Assembly: GCA_947650285.1 (NCBI GenBank)
Contig: CANTFL010000320.1
Span: 186,001-250,000 of the forward strand
Direction of reading: 5' to 3'
Length of the DNA stretch: 64,000 bases
DNA from: Hyaloperonospora brassicae
Taxonomy: Eukaryota; Oomycota; Peronosporomycetes; Peronosporales; Peronosporaceae
Below are positions 26,743-38,885 of the stretch, piece by piece. Under the pieces are notes generated by a model. It was not told the DNA's origin. It ran no database searches and saw only the letters and a program-made list of their open reading frames with translations. The stretch's first letter is position 1, and each line of letters starts with the position of its first letter. The position numbers and the translations under genes were made by a program.

Positions 26743-27984
26743 TGCCGATCGATCGGTGAGTGTGCACGTAGGGCGACGCGTATCGGACTCGAAACTCGTG
26801 TAGATGATAGCAAGTACAATGCCTTTTAGGATCGCTATAAAACTTTCAAGCACAGCAGAGCGCATTACACAGGTGTGTGTGTATGTGTGCACATGCAAGA
26901 AAGCCGAAGGGGTTAGTACGAAAAGGTTGGGATTATAACGTTGGTAGAACAAGTCTGTTCGCGACGGTCCAAGACACTTAACGGAAGCCCATGGACCAGC
27001 GGATGCTCGTAAAAGTCGTACCCCAAGTTTAGGAACTACGTACATTGTTGAGATTAAGCCTTTCTCTGGCAAAAAGCTATCACACGCGCCGTTACAATTG
27101 CGCTCAATGGATATGTCAGACGCTTTTGCACTTCGTGTGCGACGGGAGTTGTAAAGGCGGGTGTGAAGCGAGAAAAATGACATTTGGATAAATTAAAACC
27201 ATTTGTCAGGACGCCACGCGGTGCGCACCACATATTTGATGGGGAATTTAAGGCATATTCAGGAATGCGAGCGGCCCACGACACACTATTCACGAAAATC
27301 AATTTTCTTAGAAAGGAACAGACAGTATATCGGGAAAATAAAAAAATGCCCCACGTCCTAATATACTCAAATGACTCTCGTGTCGAGAAAGATGATGCAG
27401 CCACATTCCAATCGACTCAAGCGCAGCACATCGATACAAGTTCTGGTTTTGGTAGTGACGGTTCAGAACGCAATTTGTATGAGCACGATGCAACCTGCTA
27501 GAACACCTCACTATAGGTACTGGCAAGTCAGAGTGCGACTTTGTTTTATCCCGTCGTTTTGATAACACGTGTCATTGGTCTTATACGCAGCTCGGTAGGA
27601 GCAGCACCGCGCTCGTCTTTTTTTAGCTATACATACGCACACAAACACTGTCCGTCATTGAGCATCAGTACGCGCGTGTTGCAGGCGTTCGTGCACGCGC
27701 ACCATCCACCGCAACGGCTGCATCTCGTGGCTTTACCTCTGCCACACACGACTGCATCGTCATCTACGGCTGCTCCGGCTACTGCGTCTGAGACTCGAGC
27801 TTAGACAGCGGCTCGGATTCAGACTGCAACTGCGACTCAAACTCCGCTGGCTTCCGGAACGAACTCAGCGAGCTTCCACGTCGCCCGCTGCGGAACGGCG
27901 ACGGGCCACGTCGACGCATAAACACCGGTGACCGCGGAAAGCGATTTACAAGTAGAACAACATTAATAGCAACCGAAGCACCTA

Positions 27985-28105
27985 CTTATTAAATTAACAG
28001 CAGCATCAACAGCAGCATCAACATCAGTAGCTACATCAACAATAGCAGCTGAAACGACAACAACAAAAGCAATAACATTAACATCAAAAACATTAGCACC
28101 GATTG
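27985..28105. repeat. Imperfect CAACAGCAGCAT/AACA trinucleotide tract
   Basis: AACAGCAGCATCAACAGCAG followed by degenerate CAACA/AACATT triplets over about 120 bp. Simple sequence in noncoding surroundings. Confidence 0.8.
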
Positions 28106-28454
28106 TGTTTACGGCCTCGACCGATGATTAACGCGTCTTCGTATTATCCGTCGAGGCTGTAAGCACAAGACAGGTTTACGTCTTTATATCTCGCGTCGCC
28201 GCCTGCAACCTGTGTCTCCAAGCCCAGCACGCCCGCGGCAGAACCCTTTCCGCCGCTTTCCAAACAGGACCGGGGATTGGTCGCGGCCGTAAAATGGGAA
28301 CTCGAAATTATTAAGAACGTGTGGTGTTATATTATCCACATTACGTTTAGTATAGTAGGACGTCGGGTTTTTTTCGATTATATGGGGGCGTTTTTTATTT
28401 ACGTGATTAAATGGAGCATTCTTTAAATTCTCCCTGTAATATTATCCTTGATAG

Positions 28455-28515
28455 GAGTCCGTCCGTTGTGTAATCACACCTAATGTGAAACCCGAACAAA
28501 AAGTGCAAAAAACAC
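28455..28515 (+). repeat. Short dispersed motif, copy A
   Basis: GGAGTCCGTCCGTTGTGTAA followed by TCACACCTAATGTGAAAC. The region at 41,679-41,745 has GGGACTCCGTCTTTTGTGTAA followed by ACATAATGTGAAAC, in the same orientation. Possibly the end of an uncharacterised repeat. Confidence 0.45.
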
Positions 28516-29652
28516 ACGTGTGTAACCCCGTAACAATGCACGCATCAGCATTTTAGAAGGTATATTTTATACCGCTCGTCGCACTGGTCTATCCCGCGCG
28601 TGCTCGTCTCACGTGTCATCTCGTTCCTTGCCACCTAACTTTCGAGTCACTAGCTCTTCTCTTGTGTCATGCCGCCAACAAGAATTTTTTATTTGCGTTC
28701 GCGATGCCTAAGCTGCATTTTTTATCTCACTGTCCGACCGTTATAGTCTTTTTGAAACTGCTTTAATGAATTCGACTCGTCTATTAACAATTTGCTATGT
28801 TTGTCGAAGATCGTTGTTTCGTTACTGTTGACATACCTATTTATACCGGATTAATTGCAACGACGATTTCCCTACATCTTTAGCAGTAACGGATGCCCTG
28901 TGGTCATTCTTCCTCCGAACAAGCACATCCGTTTTGCTTAATTGATTAAAACAATGCACCTGGATGCAGTTATCCAAAATAGCGCTGCGTACATACGAGC
29001 CGACCAATACACATTATTCGTCGCTCCACAAGACGCCTTGTGGTGGTTCCTACGACATAAAGTGTGCACCGATACGAACTGCAGAGGTAGCTAACTAATT
29101 ATATCACGTAGCCTAAGTAGTAGTGGGAAAGTCGTGGCACCAGAGACCACGCAAAACTGCAGTATCAAGAGCTCACACTCCTGCGTCTAACCAAAAATTT
29201 CAAGATTGATGTGCTTGGCTCGACACGAAGCATTTGGAGCGATTTAATTGATCCGATGACCGATAACAAAATGCAACGTAAATTGCTGTAAAGCAAGTGT
29301 TTCGTTTATAGGTGCGTTAGTGGCAACAAGAGTGACATGAGTCATCACGACCATAGCCGCACGCTGGCCACCTATGGAGAGGTCCTTGGCCACATCTTGA
29401 CGATAATCACCCCGCAAAAAGGAATACTATGAAAAATTTCGTGCACAGGGCAAACGTTCACTCCAAACTTAACCTGTTGAGAACACATCGTGCTCGACCC
29501 CTTCGCACCTTCTACGCCACACAGGACTTCACGTCGCTGCCAGTCAATTATTTCGACTGTCTGCTTCGTCACGCTTCTCATTGTACGGCTCTTTTCTTTG
29601 CGAAAAAGGTGTCGGTCAAGTTTACGCGTTAGTTCTTCGTTCGATCAAGGTC

Positions 29653-31440
29653 ATGTCTTCGCCGCCGCGTTCTTCGCCGCCGAGCCTTACGCATCCGCCG
29701 CGCTCTTCGAATCTCCCGGTTGCTCAAGCGCCTCGTCGTTCTACGCCGTCCCGTCGATTCTCTCTGGCGGCAATTGTTTTTGGCTAGCTACTTGCTAATT
29801 GGTGACGATGAGTCGACGGACGAAGATCTCTACTTCAAGGCGAGCACACAACTGCGCACGCCAATTATAGCTCTGCCTTGCACACGCATGTGTATTTTTG
29901 CGGCGCGCCTGTCGGCTGAACATCGCACAACGAGATCCTTTATTTATTGGCGGGGGACTCTCAGCCAGCCATTTGGCAGACTCATAGGGCTTCTTTGCGC
30001 GACTTCGTCCGGATTCCTCTCCAATGCATCTTCTTTCTCTGCACGTCCGACGCAGCTCTACACTCATTGGGTGGTCTGGCGTTGCAGGTCTGCGGTTCGA
30101 CGGTGCACATCCGCAAGTATTTAAGGTACGATAAACTGTGCTTTGTGGATTTGACCCGGCTTCTTGGTGAAGTGCCAGACCGGGCCATCTACAATTAATT
30201 CGTTAACCGCGGTTCTAGTCGGTTCCTACCATCCCAACCTCTGTTGGGGGAGCTTATGTCGCGCGACCGTACGGTGTAATTAACCCCCTGTTTCATTTAA
30301 CATCAGCTTCGTGAGCACAACCGTGTCCAGCCTCCTTCGATTCGTCTGGTGGCTACTTCGCGTGAAATCTCTTTAGGTGGCTTGGATGATGCGGCTATGG
30401 ATATCGATGATGCTGCATCTCATTCCTCGACTTAGGACGGTCCGCCAACTGGGACTTCTATATTTTCGCTGCCGTTCGTGCTTCTAAAGACGTCTTGATC
30501 CTCACCTTCCCCTGCTCGGTCGCCGACGCGTATACTTATCCTCAATTCGGTCGAGGCGAAAGCGCCAACGTGGTGATTGAATCAAGATTCTCGCCGCGAG
30601 GTATCGCAGGGTGCTGGTCATGTGTGTGCACCCACTGGATTGATGCCGTGCTCGTTGGCTGAGGTCCCTGGTGATTTGTCAGCGCTTAAGTATTCGACAA
30701 TGGACGATGCGTACAACACGTACGAAGTTCTCATGGATCATAAATGCGACAAGACTAAACCTACGGACGTCGACATTATGATCTAAGACGAGCCCTTCAG
30801 CAGCCTCACTGGATTTACTGAAGACGATGAATTGGTTCCTCGCTGTGCTGATCACATTCTCATATGCGCGCCCGCAAACTTAAGCTGAAACGACAACAGC
30901 TAAGGCTCAAGAACTAGACGCGCTGATTGCAGAAATCGTTTCGAAAGACGTCATAAATGAAGCTTCGCATGAGGACCTTCTCGCTGCTATTCAACTGCAG
31001 CTTGCGTACCTACGCCACTTATACGAGCTTCCTACGGAGTGGCTGATACGGACGTACCGTACACACGCGGTTTTTTGTGCTTCTCGTGGCATTCGTCTGC
31101 CTGATGGACATACCAATGGACAGTCCTACTTGCATGCCACTCCGGGAGCTTCAGTGGCTCATCTTTTTGACTTCGTTTCCCCAACAATGAAGCTTGCAGA
31201 AATGCGTATGCTTGGTCCAAGTGTGATTTATTTTTGACGATTTTTGCGCCTACAGTTTATTTCGACCCGGTAAAGCTTTCGATGCTTTTACCAAGTAGCT
31301 ATTCGTGCACGCGTCTGTGCTCTACGCTGTTTCTATTGTGGAGTGATTTAAACCTGCAATGTGTCACGCAAACGGATGTCTTGGCGATCTTCTTGACGGA
31401 CCCGCGCACTCCGGACGATATTAGTCTTTATATCTAAGCT
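29653..31440 (+). pseudogene. LINE ORF1 relic
   Basis: Serine/proline/arginine-rich start at 29653, then DDESTDEDLYF (about 29,808) in another register, LALQVCGSTVHIRKYLRYDK and VDLTRLLGEVPDRAIYN (30,077-30,198), and GGLDDAAMDIDDAASHSST (about 30,378). These consecutive frames look like one broken ORF1 protein. No zinc knuckle is visible in what remains. Function in the family: RNA binding, inferred from position only. Confidence 0.6.
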
Positions 31441-31548
31441 TCAAAGGACGCTCCCCTTCCTACGTTTGCGACCGCCTCAAGCCAATTTGTTTCCGCTCAG
31501 CTTTGAAGATGCCTGGTCCTTTGATGACATTTTGCTCAACATCAATGG

Positions 31549-32452
31549 ATGGAACCATCAACTTATGGCGATGTACGAGTGACTACATTCCACATACAAT
31601 TTGTGGCTTTTCAAGATACGAAGTTAGCCAAACAAGATTCTATCCAGACAAATGAGCACCACATTTTTTCGACGGATTTTGGTGCACAATGCTTTTGGTC
31701 CGATACGACTTCGCCTGTTTTTAATGAGCGCCATGGTGTCGGGTTTGTGCTTTCTTCTGCATCACCATTTCAAGACGTTCAAGACTTGACTTCTGGCGGC
31801 TGCGCCTTGCAGCTCAAGAATCGTTATTTGCTTCTTCGAGCCAAGCCGGGAAATATTTTAATTTTGTTCACGTGATTAACGCTCCTGATGACCTTTAAAA
31901 ACGCGGTAAATTGTTTGATTGTTGCCGACCGCGTTTGACAGCGTTGATATGAATGACGCTGTCGAACACATTGTGGTCGAAGATTTATATGTTACCTTAG
32001 ATAACTATCTGGAAGAAAAGCTACCGATTCTACATCATTCGGGTTCTAGACGTAAAGAACTTCATGACTGGCTGGACGCTCTCGGTTTAATGGATTCTTG
32101 GCGGCATACGTATCCGGATAGTCGTGACTATACCAGCCCCAAACGCAAGAACCAATTGAATGATTGCTTTTTTACCGTTGATCTGGTACATGAACACTTG
32201 GATAAAATATGCCACGTAAGCAACCGGAAGTGGCACACTGAAGATCATAGTCTTGTAGGGATTCGCCTTCCGGCAAAACTTATACCGCGTGGCCGGCCTC
32301 CTCCTTGGCGCTGCCCTTCTTGGCTTCTGAATGACGCTTCGGCTCAAGATTATCTACGGTCATCTGTAAACGACTTGGGGCACCGAATTAAGGTATTTTT
32401 AATGCCAACTCCGGTTGTATATTCGACGAGCCCAAGCGCGTGGACTGTATAA
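31549..32452 (+). pseudogene. LINE endonuclease-domain relic
   Basis: 31549-31863 reads AQCFWSDTTSPVFNERHGVG and SGGCALQLKNRYLLLRA, typical of the exonuclease-endonuclease-phosphatase fold of L1-like elements. After a register change, 31919-32452 gives DLYVTLDNYLEEKLP (where GDFNVTLD is expected), LGLMDSWRHTYPDSRDYT and EDHSLVGIRL, the C-terminal half with the HSL/V motif. Stops at about 31,873 and 32,450 separate the pieces. Confidence 0.75.
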
Positions 32453-32983
32453 TATAAAGGGACGATGATTGGAACTTCGCGACATCGATGACAGACGCGC
32501 TTCTGAGCCAGTTGAAGCGGCCAATCACGCTCAAGATCTTCGCAACTCCACATCAACAGACGCAAGCTTTGAAGTGATGGAGCAGACAAAGTTATTGTTC
32601 AAAACACATCTGGATGATGTCAAAGCTCGGAATCAGTACAAGAAGCTTGCTGCCGACTTACACTCGAGCGAACGTGCTACTAAATATTTTTCGACCACCT
32701 TAACCGGATTGCGTGCAATCGTTAATTGTTGTTTTTGAGACACTGATGGAACGATTACCGAGGACCCTGCCGCGATTGTCACCGGCTTTCGTCAATACTT
32801 GGGGTCAGAATTTCATGTCGCCTTCTTCAGACCTTTATGATCGACGTACCGCTACGTACTGACCTTTTCGCCTGGTTAGGTAGCTTCATGATACGGCTAC
32901 ATGTCTTTCAAAGGATCAAGTTTGGCTGATGGATGTGCCTTGAACGGCAAATGATTTTCGCTATGCGATTATGACGTTTAAGG

Positions 32984-33700
32984 ATGGAAAACTCCGGTTT
33001 AGACGACCTTCCCATTGAATATTATGAGGTGGGTTCCCACTCTTGGGCGCGCATCTTCGAGGTCGTTCATGATAATGAGCTGGACCAAGGCCAGATGACC
33101 AAATTCCAACGACGTGCACGTCTATCATTACTTGACAAGTCCGGCGATCTCACAATGCCTGCTAATTACCGGCCACTTACCCTGCTCACTCAGGGCGTTG
33201 GGCTCGGTCCTAATATTCTGGCGTGTGGTTTCAAATTTGTGCTGCCGGATCTCATTCACGGTGATCAGAGCGGGTTTATTCAAGGTCGTTCGATTCGTCA
33301 CTCACTCATTTGTTTTCAAGACCTTCAAGACTTTTTCAAGACTCGTCACATCAATGCTTGCGCGGTGATGTTGGAATTTGTCAAGGCTTATGACAGTGTT
33401 TTGTGGCCTACCCTGGATTTAGTTTTTTCATTACTTTAATTTTAAATCTACTTTCCGAGCTTGGGTCATGATATATTTACTATTAAACTTCAAGCAATAT
33501 CATGTTGAATGGGTCTTCGGGTGATCCTTTCGTGATGGTTGCCGGCGTTCGCCAAGGTTATCCACTATCACCTGGTTTGTCCGTTTTCCATTTTGAGCCA
33601 ATGATGAACTTTCTGCAAGCTCAATTTTCATATCGCGGTATCTCTGTCGACGGCTCTTTTGAACCTCACTTTCTTCTGGCGTTTGCTGACGATTGAACCG
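32984..33700 (+). pseudogene. LINE reverse transcriptase relic
   Basis: First block 32984-33439: LLDKSGDLTMPANYRPLTLL, then DQSGFIQGRSIRHSLI and AVMLEFVKAYDSVLWP, i.e. RT motifs 1-3 (the catalytic Asp of the usual DFxKAYD reads EFVKAYD). Second block 33502-33696: GVRQGYPLSPGLSVFHFEPM and FLLAFADD, the catalytic F-A-D-D, followed at once by a stop. Motif order and spacing are those of L1-like RTs. The element cannot encode an active enzyme as written. Confidence 0.85.
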
Positions 33701-35640
33701 GACTATTGAAGATAATCGATTATGCTGATGGGCTTCTTCAATTGTTAAATAACTACTCCAATGCGGCTGGACTTCGTTTTAGCGTGAGAAAGACTTTCGT
33801 GATGCCTTTTTAGCATCGAGAAACTTGCTCAAAATTGGCTAGCCTGCGTGCTAGTTTTCCATTTAAACTTCTTGGCGTGACGGATGCAGTGAAACTACTT
33901 CATATTTTACAAGGCGCCATCATTGCGGAGGACGTACGATTTTGTCACATTTAGCTTAAGCTTTGCGCGCGTTGTGTCATATGGGAGTACAGGGTACGCT
34001 CACTTCGTGGAAAAGCCGTGCTTCTCCAAAGTATTTTCTTGCCACTTCTCTTGTATACTGCTAGCGTGACTTGCTTTACTGCTTCAAGGTGAAAAGCGTG
34101 GATGTTATTATACGCAGCTTCATAGGCGGCGCGAATAAAGACAGTGACTCGGCTCGTCCTGGAAAGTTTTCTAACAACTGGATATACACGAATATCGGTC
34201 AAGGTGGACTTGGACTTGCTCCGGTAGAGATATTTATTCAAGCCTTCCATCTCAGGTCGTTAAGGGACGCAATTTTCGCGACAGGCAGCCATTGTGCCGC
34301 TCCACTTTGGATGACTCCCGCACTTTGTCTCTGTAGGCTGGCTCTTGGCTCTTAAGACACTGGCTTTGACATACTCTACGCGGTTGTCAAAGGCAAATGG
34401 TATTGTCTTCCTAACTTTTGATATTCTATGCTACGCTCATGGACCGATCTCCATCTGACATGTGTGACTACCGATTGGAAGGATTTTTTGCAAGCAGCGC
34501 CATTCTGGAATACTTTCAATCTTATGTTTGGCTCAACTAAGCGCCCGTTGGTCAAGCTTTTCACAAATAATGCCTATTTAATGGCTCACGGTCTTTGTCG
34601 TAAACAAGACTTTGTGGATCTTCCTTCTTCGTATGCTTCGCCCAACTATTTGGACACTCTTTGGACGTCAATGAATTTACGCATTCGGCATCGAATACAG
34701 TCTTTATTAGTCAAGTCATTCCGCGACTTTTTTGCTCAACACTTTCAATTCGTCTTTGTATGGCATAAAGTTCCCGCCTATGATATAATCAGCTCGCCAT
34801 AAGTGGCGTTGTGGTAATGCGTTTGTCACTGATATGACGAACAAAGACTTCGTGTGACTTTTTTTAAGATTACGTCCAGATCTGAAGATACCCGACTTAC
34901 CTCTCTGCCAACTCGATATCGCCGACTTTACGCCAACGGAAGACATAAGAAATATTACATATGGTTTAAATCTCCACGTTCTTCCTATTGCCGCAGATGT
35001 TAAATACCGGCTTCAACACAATGCACTTAGGCTTCCGGTACAAGTTTCGATGGCGGGCCGAAGTTGCAACTTCTTCGAACTGCATTCATTCGTGCAATTC
35101 TATTGAATATGACATACGTTTATTCTGGCTTTGCTTTGTGGTCTCTTTTCAATGAGATTTTTACCTACTTTCATATAGGGGATGTTTGAATGGAGAAATT
35201 ACTTGGTCGCAAGTACTGTTTCCGTCTTCTTTACAAATCCTTCCGGCTACAATCAATCCTTATAGACACCGTGCATTATGAATTGTTCTCAACATTGTTT
35301 GTAATTGCGTCTTTTCCCCCTTTGACTGCATCGTAACAAGGGCCTATACAAATCCGGGACTTCTAAAAACGCAGTCTTTATTCGACATCACTCTTTTGCC
35401 TATGTGGCTCTTCACTGATGCAAATTGAGGTCAATAATAGAACATAAGAATTGGCGTGACAAGTTGCTGTTCTTGTCGGGATTTGCGCCTGGGAACTTGC
35501 AGCAGACTTCGAATATTCTCTCTCTCTTGCTAGACATTAGACTATACCTTGGATCGCCGACTTTGACCGCTGTTTCAATTTTTTATCGGGTCATGGAGTC
35601 CTATTATACCGTTTTAACTCGGGGCGAAAGCAATTGAATT

Positions 35641-38039
35641 TGTGCGAGGCTTTATTATGTCGGCCGCGTTTTTTTATACGGAGCCCATGGTATAAATTCG
35701 GTCCGCCACGTCAATGCGGCTTCATTTTGAACCGGGAGGGGTGGCAATAGGCGTCTACACCAATTATAAATAACTCTGGCTGCAGGCGTCGGGCTTCTGA
35801 TTAAGGAGTACCTGTGTAACCAAAGCTTTAGTATCAATCCTTGCGTCTACAAGTTTCGATTGATTCACCCACGCTTTGAGTCGTGATCCCGAGATGTTCA
35901 TCCGAAGTCACAAGCTCCGGTATTTCAAATCTGATTCCAAGGTCACTACGCGATACTATATTGCTAAGCGATACGTCTAACTCGCTTACAGAGTTATTAG
36001 CAATTGGCGCTTGATTTCAAGATGTACACTTTGGTTAACTAACAAGTTTAACTTCAGCGGACGACTTAGGTGGCTTTACAGTAACCACCACTAATGTTCC
36101 AGCTCTTCTCCAGACTTGTAATTATCCAGTTCGAAGCCAAATGTCTTGCCGACGACTTGTGCGTTACCATGATTAGCTCCTCCCCCCACCTCTTGGGTTC
36201 AGTTCGTGTCAATAATCAAGTTTATCGTCCGATAACATAGAACATGTATTTGAAGTCGAGACCACACATCGACCTTAGTTGATGAACATGCATCACCACT
36301 TACGGTGTGGTCTCTTTTGGGGCCCCTCGCACGTATTCATGAATGGATCATAGTAACTTCTGCTAAAATGTTTAGCCCGACTTCTCTTTGCCATTGGAAG
36401 CAATACCTCCAACGATTTCGCATCAAGTCCACCTAACTTCTTGTCATTACAAGTCGAGACATCCAGTGCGACTTTATACGAAACCGCACACCCGCGATGA
36501 CAAGTCTTCGCGTCAAGTCTCAGGATTTGGCCCGGAGGCCTCTTACCGCCCAGAGATTCGAACCCTGTCAAGCTCACTGAACCTCTCTCCAAAGGGGGCG
36601 GCGTCTTCGTCTACCTCACTTAAGTCTTTATGTCTTTCTTTACATTTACACTCTCTTTTTTACAACATACCCAGATCTGAAATTGAAGTTATTGAATAAA
36701 CATTTTTCACAAGGCAAGCGTTCAGGAGCGATTCCTACAACATTTGCTCCCTCCTGCCAAATGTCTTTTTTTCCTGTGCAGTTAACTTACTCACACAGTT
36801 GTTGAGGCCTCGCCTCCCACATTCATCGCTGTCCACACTATAAAGCAATGCGTATGATATAATTGCAACTGTTAATATGCATGAGAGTGTGATACTCGCG
36901 TCGCTACGCAAGAGAGTGCGAGGCGCAGCAGCTACGGAAGGGTCTTTGACCATGCATGCGTGAGGAGAATATCACGAAGAGGAAAGCGAGAATCTGCTCA
37001 CGGGCATAAGCGAGTGGAAGCTTGGAGGTGACGGACGTGATGGTGAGGTCATGGGTAGATGAGAAGTCAATGACTACTTAACGAGACTCTGTCACCATGC
37101 TGGCTCAGATGATAGCTGCCGTGGATAGTGGATACTAAAGAGTGGCGACAAGAACAGTTGGGTGGAACCGGTCAATCATAGCCAACGAGACCGCACTAAG
37201 TGTGCGTCAGACGCGTCATCGTACCTGGCATCTTCTAGTACGTTCCTCCTTCTAGCAAATGGAAAGAGAATCCGTATGGTCATGGAGTATCTGGCAAACA
37301 GGTTCGAGCTGTATAAGCGAGAAAGGGTCTCGGCATTCTTGCTTGGTCCGAGCGTTTCTGCTCACTTTCGGAAGAACGAAGCGATACATGACTAAAGACA
37401 GCAGGTTCACACTTTCGGCAATATAATTGTCGCTAGGTAGAGCTGCTCACAGCAGCTTCATTCTACGCCAACGGAAGCCAGGAATCTTCTTGTACACGGA
37501 ACCGAATAAAGCGCAGGGCACTCACAAAAATAGTTCTGCTCTTGTGACGTCTCCTGCTGCACGCAAGTTTCTTCTGATGAATGCTGAACAATATTGCAGC
37601 ATGTTCTTGAGACTTACGATACTCCATGACCTATAGGCGCTTTGGTAGTGGTACACGAAGCTTCAATGACAAACACGTTGTATGGTGCTCACCTCGACAA
37701 GTCGTGGCCGTGCCACTGCAGCTATTCTCTTGCAGGTCTTGCTTCTGCCAGACGACATGCTGATCAGCACGCAGAGCTAGAACATCATCCGTTTCCAGTA
37801 CATTGATCTGCTACGTGGCAGCCCTGTAACACCTTCGCTATAGCAGACAAGGAAACTGGAGCGGTAGTTACACTGTTGATGCCGCGCAGTGTTTTTACTG
37901 ACGTTGCGCGTCAATTGGTCCTTGAGGTGAGCGACCTCGACGGCGACAAGTGTTCTAAGTCCTCAACTCCAAGTGAGCGGTAGTTTGCAATTGACTCTAC
38001 TAAAGTATCGATCCGAACCCACTTTTGAGAATCACAGCA
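35641..38039. other. No gene assigned
   Basis: Between the LINE and the complete ybeY gene. Frames at 36388-36699, 37162-37395 and 37427-37636 have no recognised domain. The region just upstream of ybeY (37.1-38.0 kb) is more gene-like and may hold exons of an unknown neighbour or a 5' leader. Confidence 0.4.
36530..36595 (-). other. tRNA-like TpsiC arm (possible SINE)
   Basis: Read on the minus strand, CAGGG-TTCGAAT-CTCTG forms a 5 bp T-arm with one G.T pair and a perfect B-box core (GGTTCGAATC). The preceding GGTTCAGTGAGC is A-box-like but too close for a complete tRNA: there is no anticodon arm. It is followed by GGGCGG, resembling the 54.69 kb insert (B-box then GGGCGCC). A tRNA-derived SINE fragment is possible. 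Confidence 0.3.
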
Positions 38040-38885
38040 ATGGTCCAAGTCGCAAAGGCACTCGCTGGCACGAGTGCCGCACTGTCGCCACGGGCACTCC
38101 TCAAGCTGCACGCACAAGTGCAGGCGATGGTGCGCTGTCTCGATTGTCCTGGAGGGCCCTGGTACGACGAGGCTGAGTGGCGGCACCAGTACTAGTACTA
38201 CTACTACTCTTTCTACTACCTTTCCTACACGAAACTGATCGCGTGTCCCCTTTTACTAACTCGGTCGCTCCCTATGCTGCCATTGATGATAGGGACGTCG
38301 GCGTTCTGCTCACGACGGACAATCACGTCCAGAAGCTCAATCGCAAGTTTCGCCAGCAGGACAACCCAACTGACATTCTGTCCTTCCCATTCCACAAAGT
38401 ACGGCGCCAAGTGCCACTAAGGACTCACTCGTGTCGGTAGGTACAGGCGGACGTTGTTCTCACGTGCATTTTCCTGTGGCTCAGATTCGAACTCCTGGAC
38501 GATTCCCGCGCGTCCAGAGCCCAGACGAACGCTATCTCGGCGACATTTACATCAGTCCGGCGTACGTCACACGCCAGTGCAGCGACGCGCAGCTCCAGGA
38601 GGTCACGACGCTGGCAGACCGACTGCCTGTGCTGGTGGCACACGGTCTTTGTCACTTGATGGGGTGAGAGCCGTACTTGACGATGACAAAGGGGACGGCA
38701 CACGTCGATGGTGTTGACGCAGTCTCGTTCGTTCGTGCACCTTTGGTTACAGATACGACCACGAACGCGACGACGACTACGAGCAGATGCAAAAGGCCGA
38801 GACCTATCTCCTTCGCCACTACCCACAGTTCCTTCCACGTGCATTTGCGCCTGCACCTCCAGCTACAGCTCCAGACGTGATATAG
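38040..38885 (+). CDS. ybeY: YbeY-family rRNA-processing metalloprotein, four exons
   Basis: Splice model: exons 38040-38188, 38293-38398, 38485-38663, 38753-38885; introns 104, 86 and 89 nt, all GT-AG, the first with a TACTAAC branch-like site at 38254-38260. The 188-residue product contains DVGVLLTTDNHVQKLNRKFR, PTDILSFPF and RYLGDIYIS. The metal site HGLCHLMGYDH has three histidines at about 138, 142 and 148. Intron 3 splits the Gly codon of that site and splicing makes it in frame, which strongly supports the model. YbeY is a zinc endoribonuclease acting in rRNA maturation; a nuclear copy most likely serves mitochondria, but I see no clear targeting peptide (starts MVQVAKALAG). It converges with the carrier gene, whose stop lies about 150 bp away. 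The start could be further upstream behind another exon. Confidence 0.85.

Larger units (their letters stand above)
23935..26760 (+). repeat. Left arm of 2.8 kb inverted duplication
   Basis: Matches the reverse complement of about 38450-41285 almost collinearly: left and right positions sum to 65,224-65,227 throughout (24700 with 40524, 26189 with 39038, 26371 with 38856), a net 3 bp indel over the arm. Similarity is very high in the middle and fades at both ends, near 23,935 and 26,745-26,775. The arms are 11.7 kb apart. Each holds a carrier gene convergent with ybeY sequence. Confidence 0.9.
26775..29640. other. Spacer left half, no gene recognised
   Basis: Lies between the inverted arms, left of the LINE. 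It holds a 105-codon frame (27184-27501) with no recognised domain, an AAC/AGC-type trinucleotide tract and a short motif also found at 41.69 kb. Otherwise nothing supportable. Confidence 0.55.
29653..35640 (+). mobile_element. Decayed L1-like LINE
   Basis: A full-length but heavily mutated non-LTR retrotransposon on the plus strand. ORF1 begins MSSPPRSSPPSLTHPP at 29653. The endonuclease region is around 31549-32452 and the reverse transcriptase around 32984-33700, with a long C-terminal region to about 35640 (ends FYRVMESYYTVLTRGESN). Each block is broken by stops and frame changes. No poly-A tail or target duplication could be fixed by eye. It occupies about half of the spacer between the inverted arms. 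Confidence 0.8.

Noticed and set aside
36530..36595. Complete tRNA gene
   Set aside because: Only a T-arm and a weak A-box-like string; no acceptor pairing or anticodon arm.
37162..37636. Small frames upstream of ybeY as an extra host gene
   Set aside because: No domain, stops between them, no convincing splice model.
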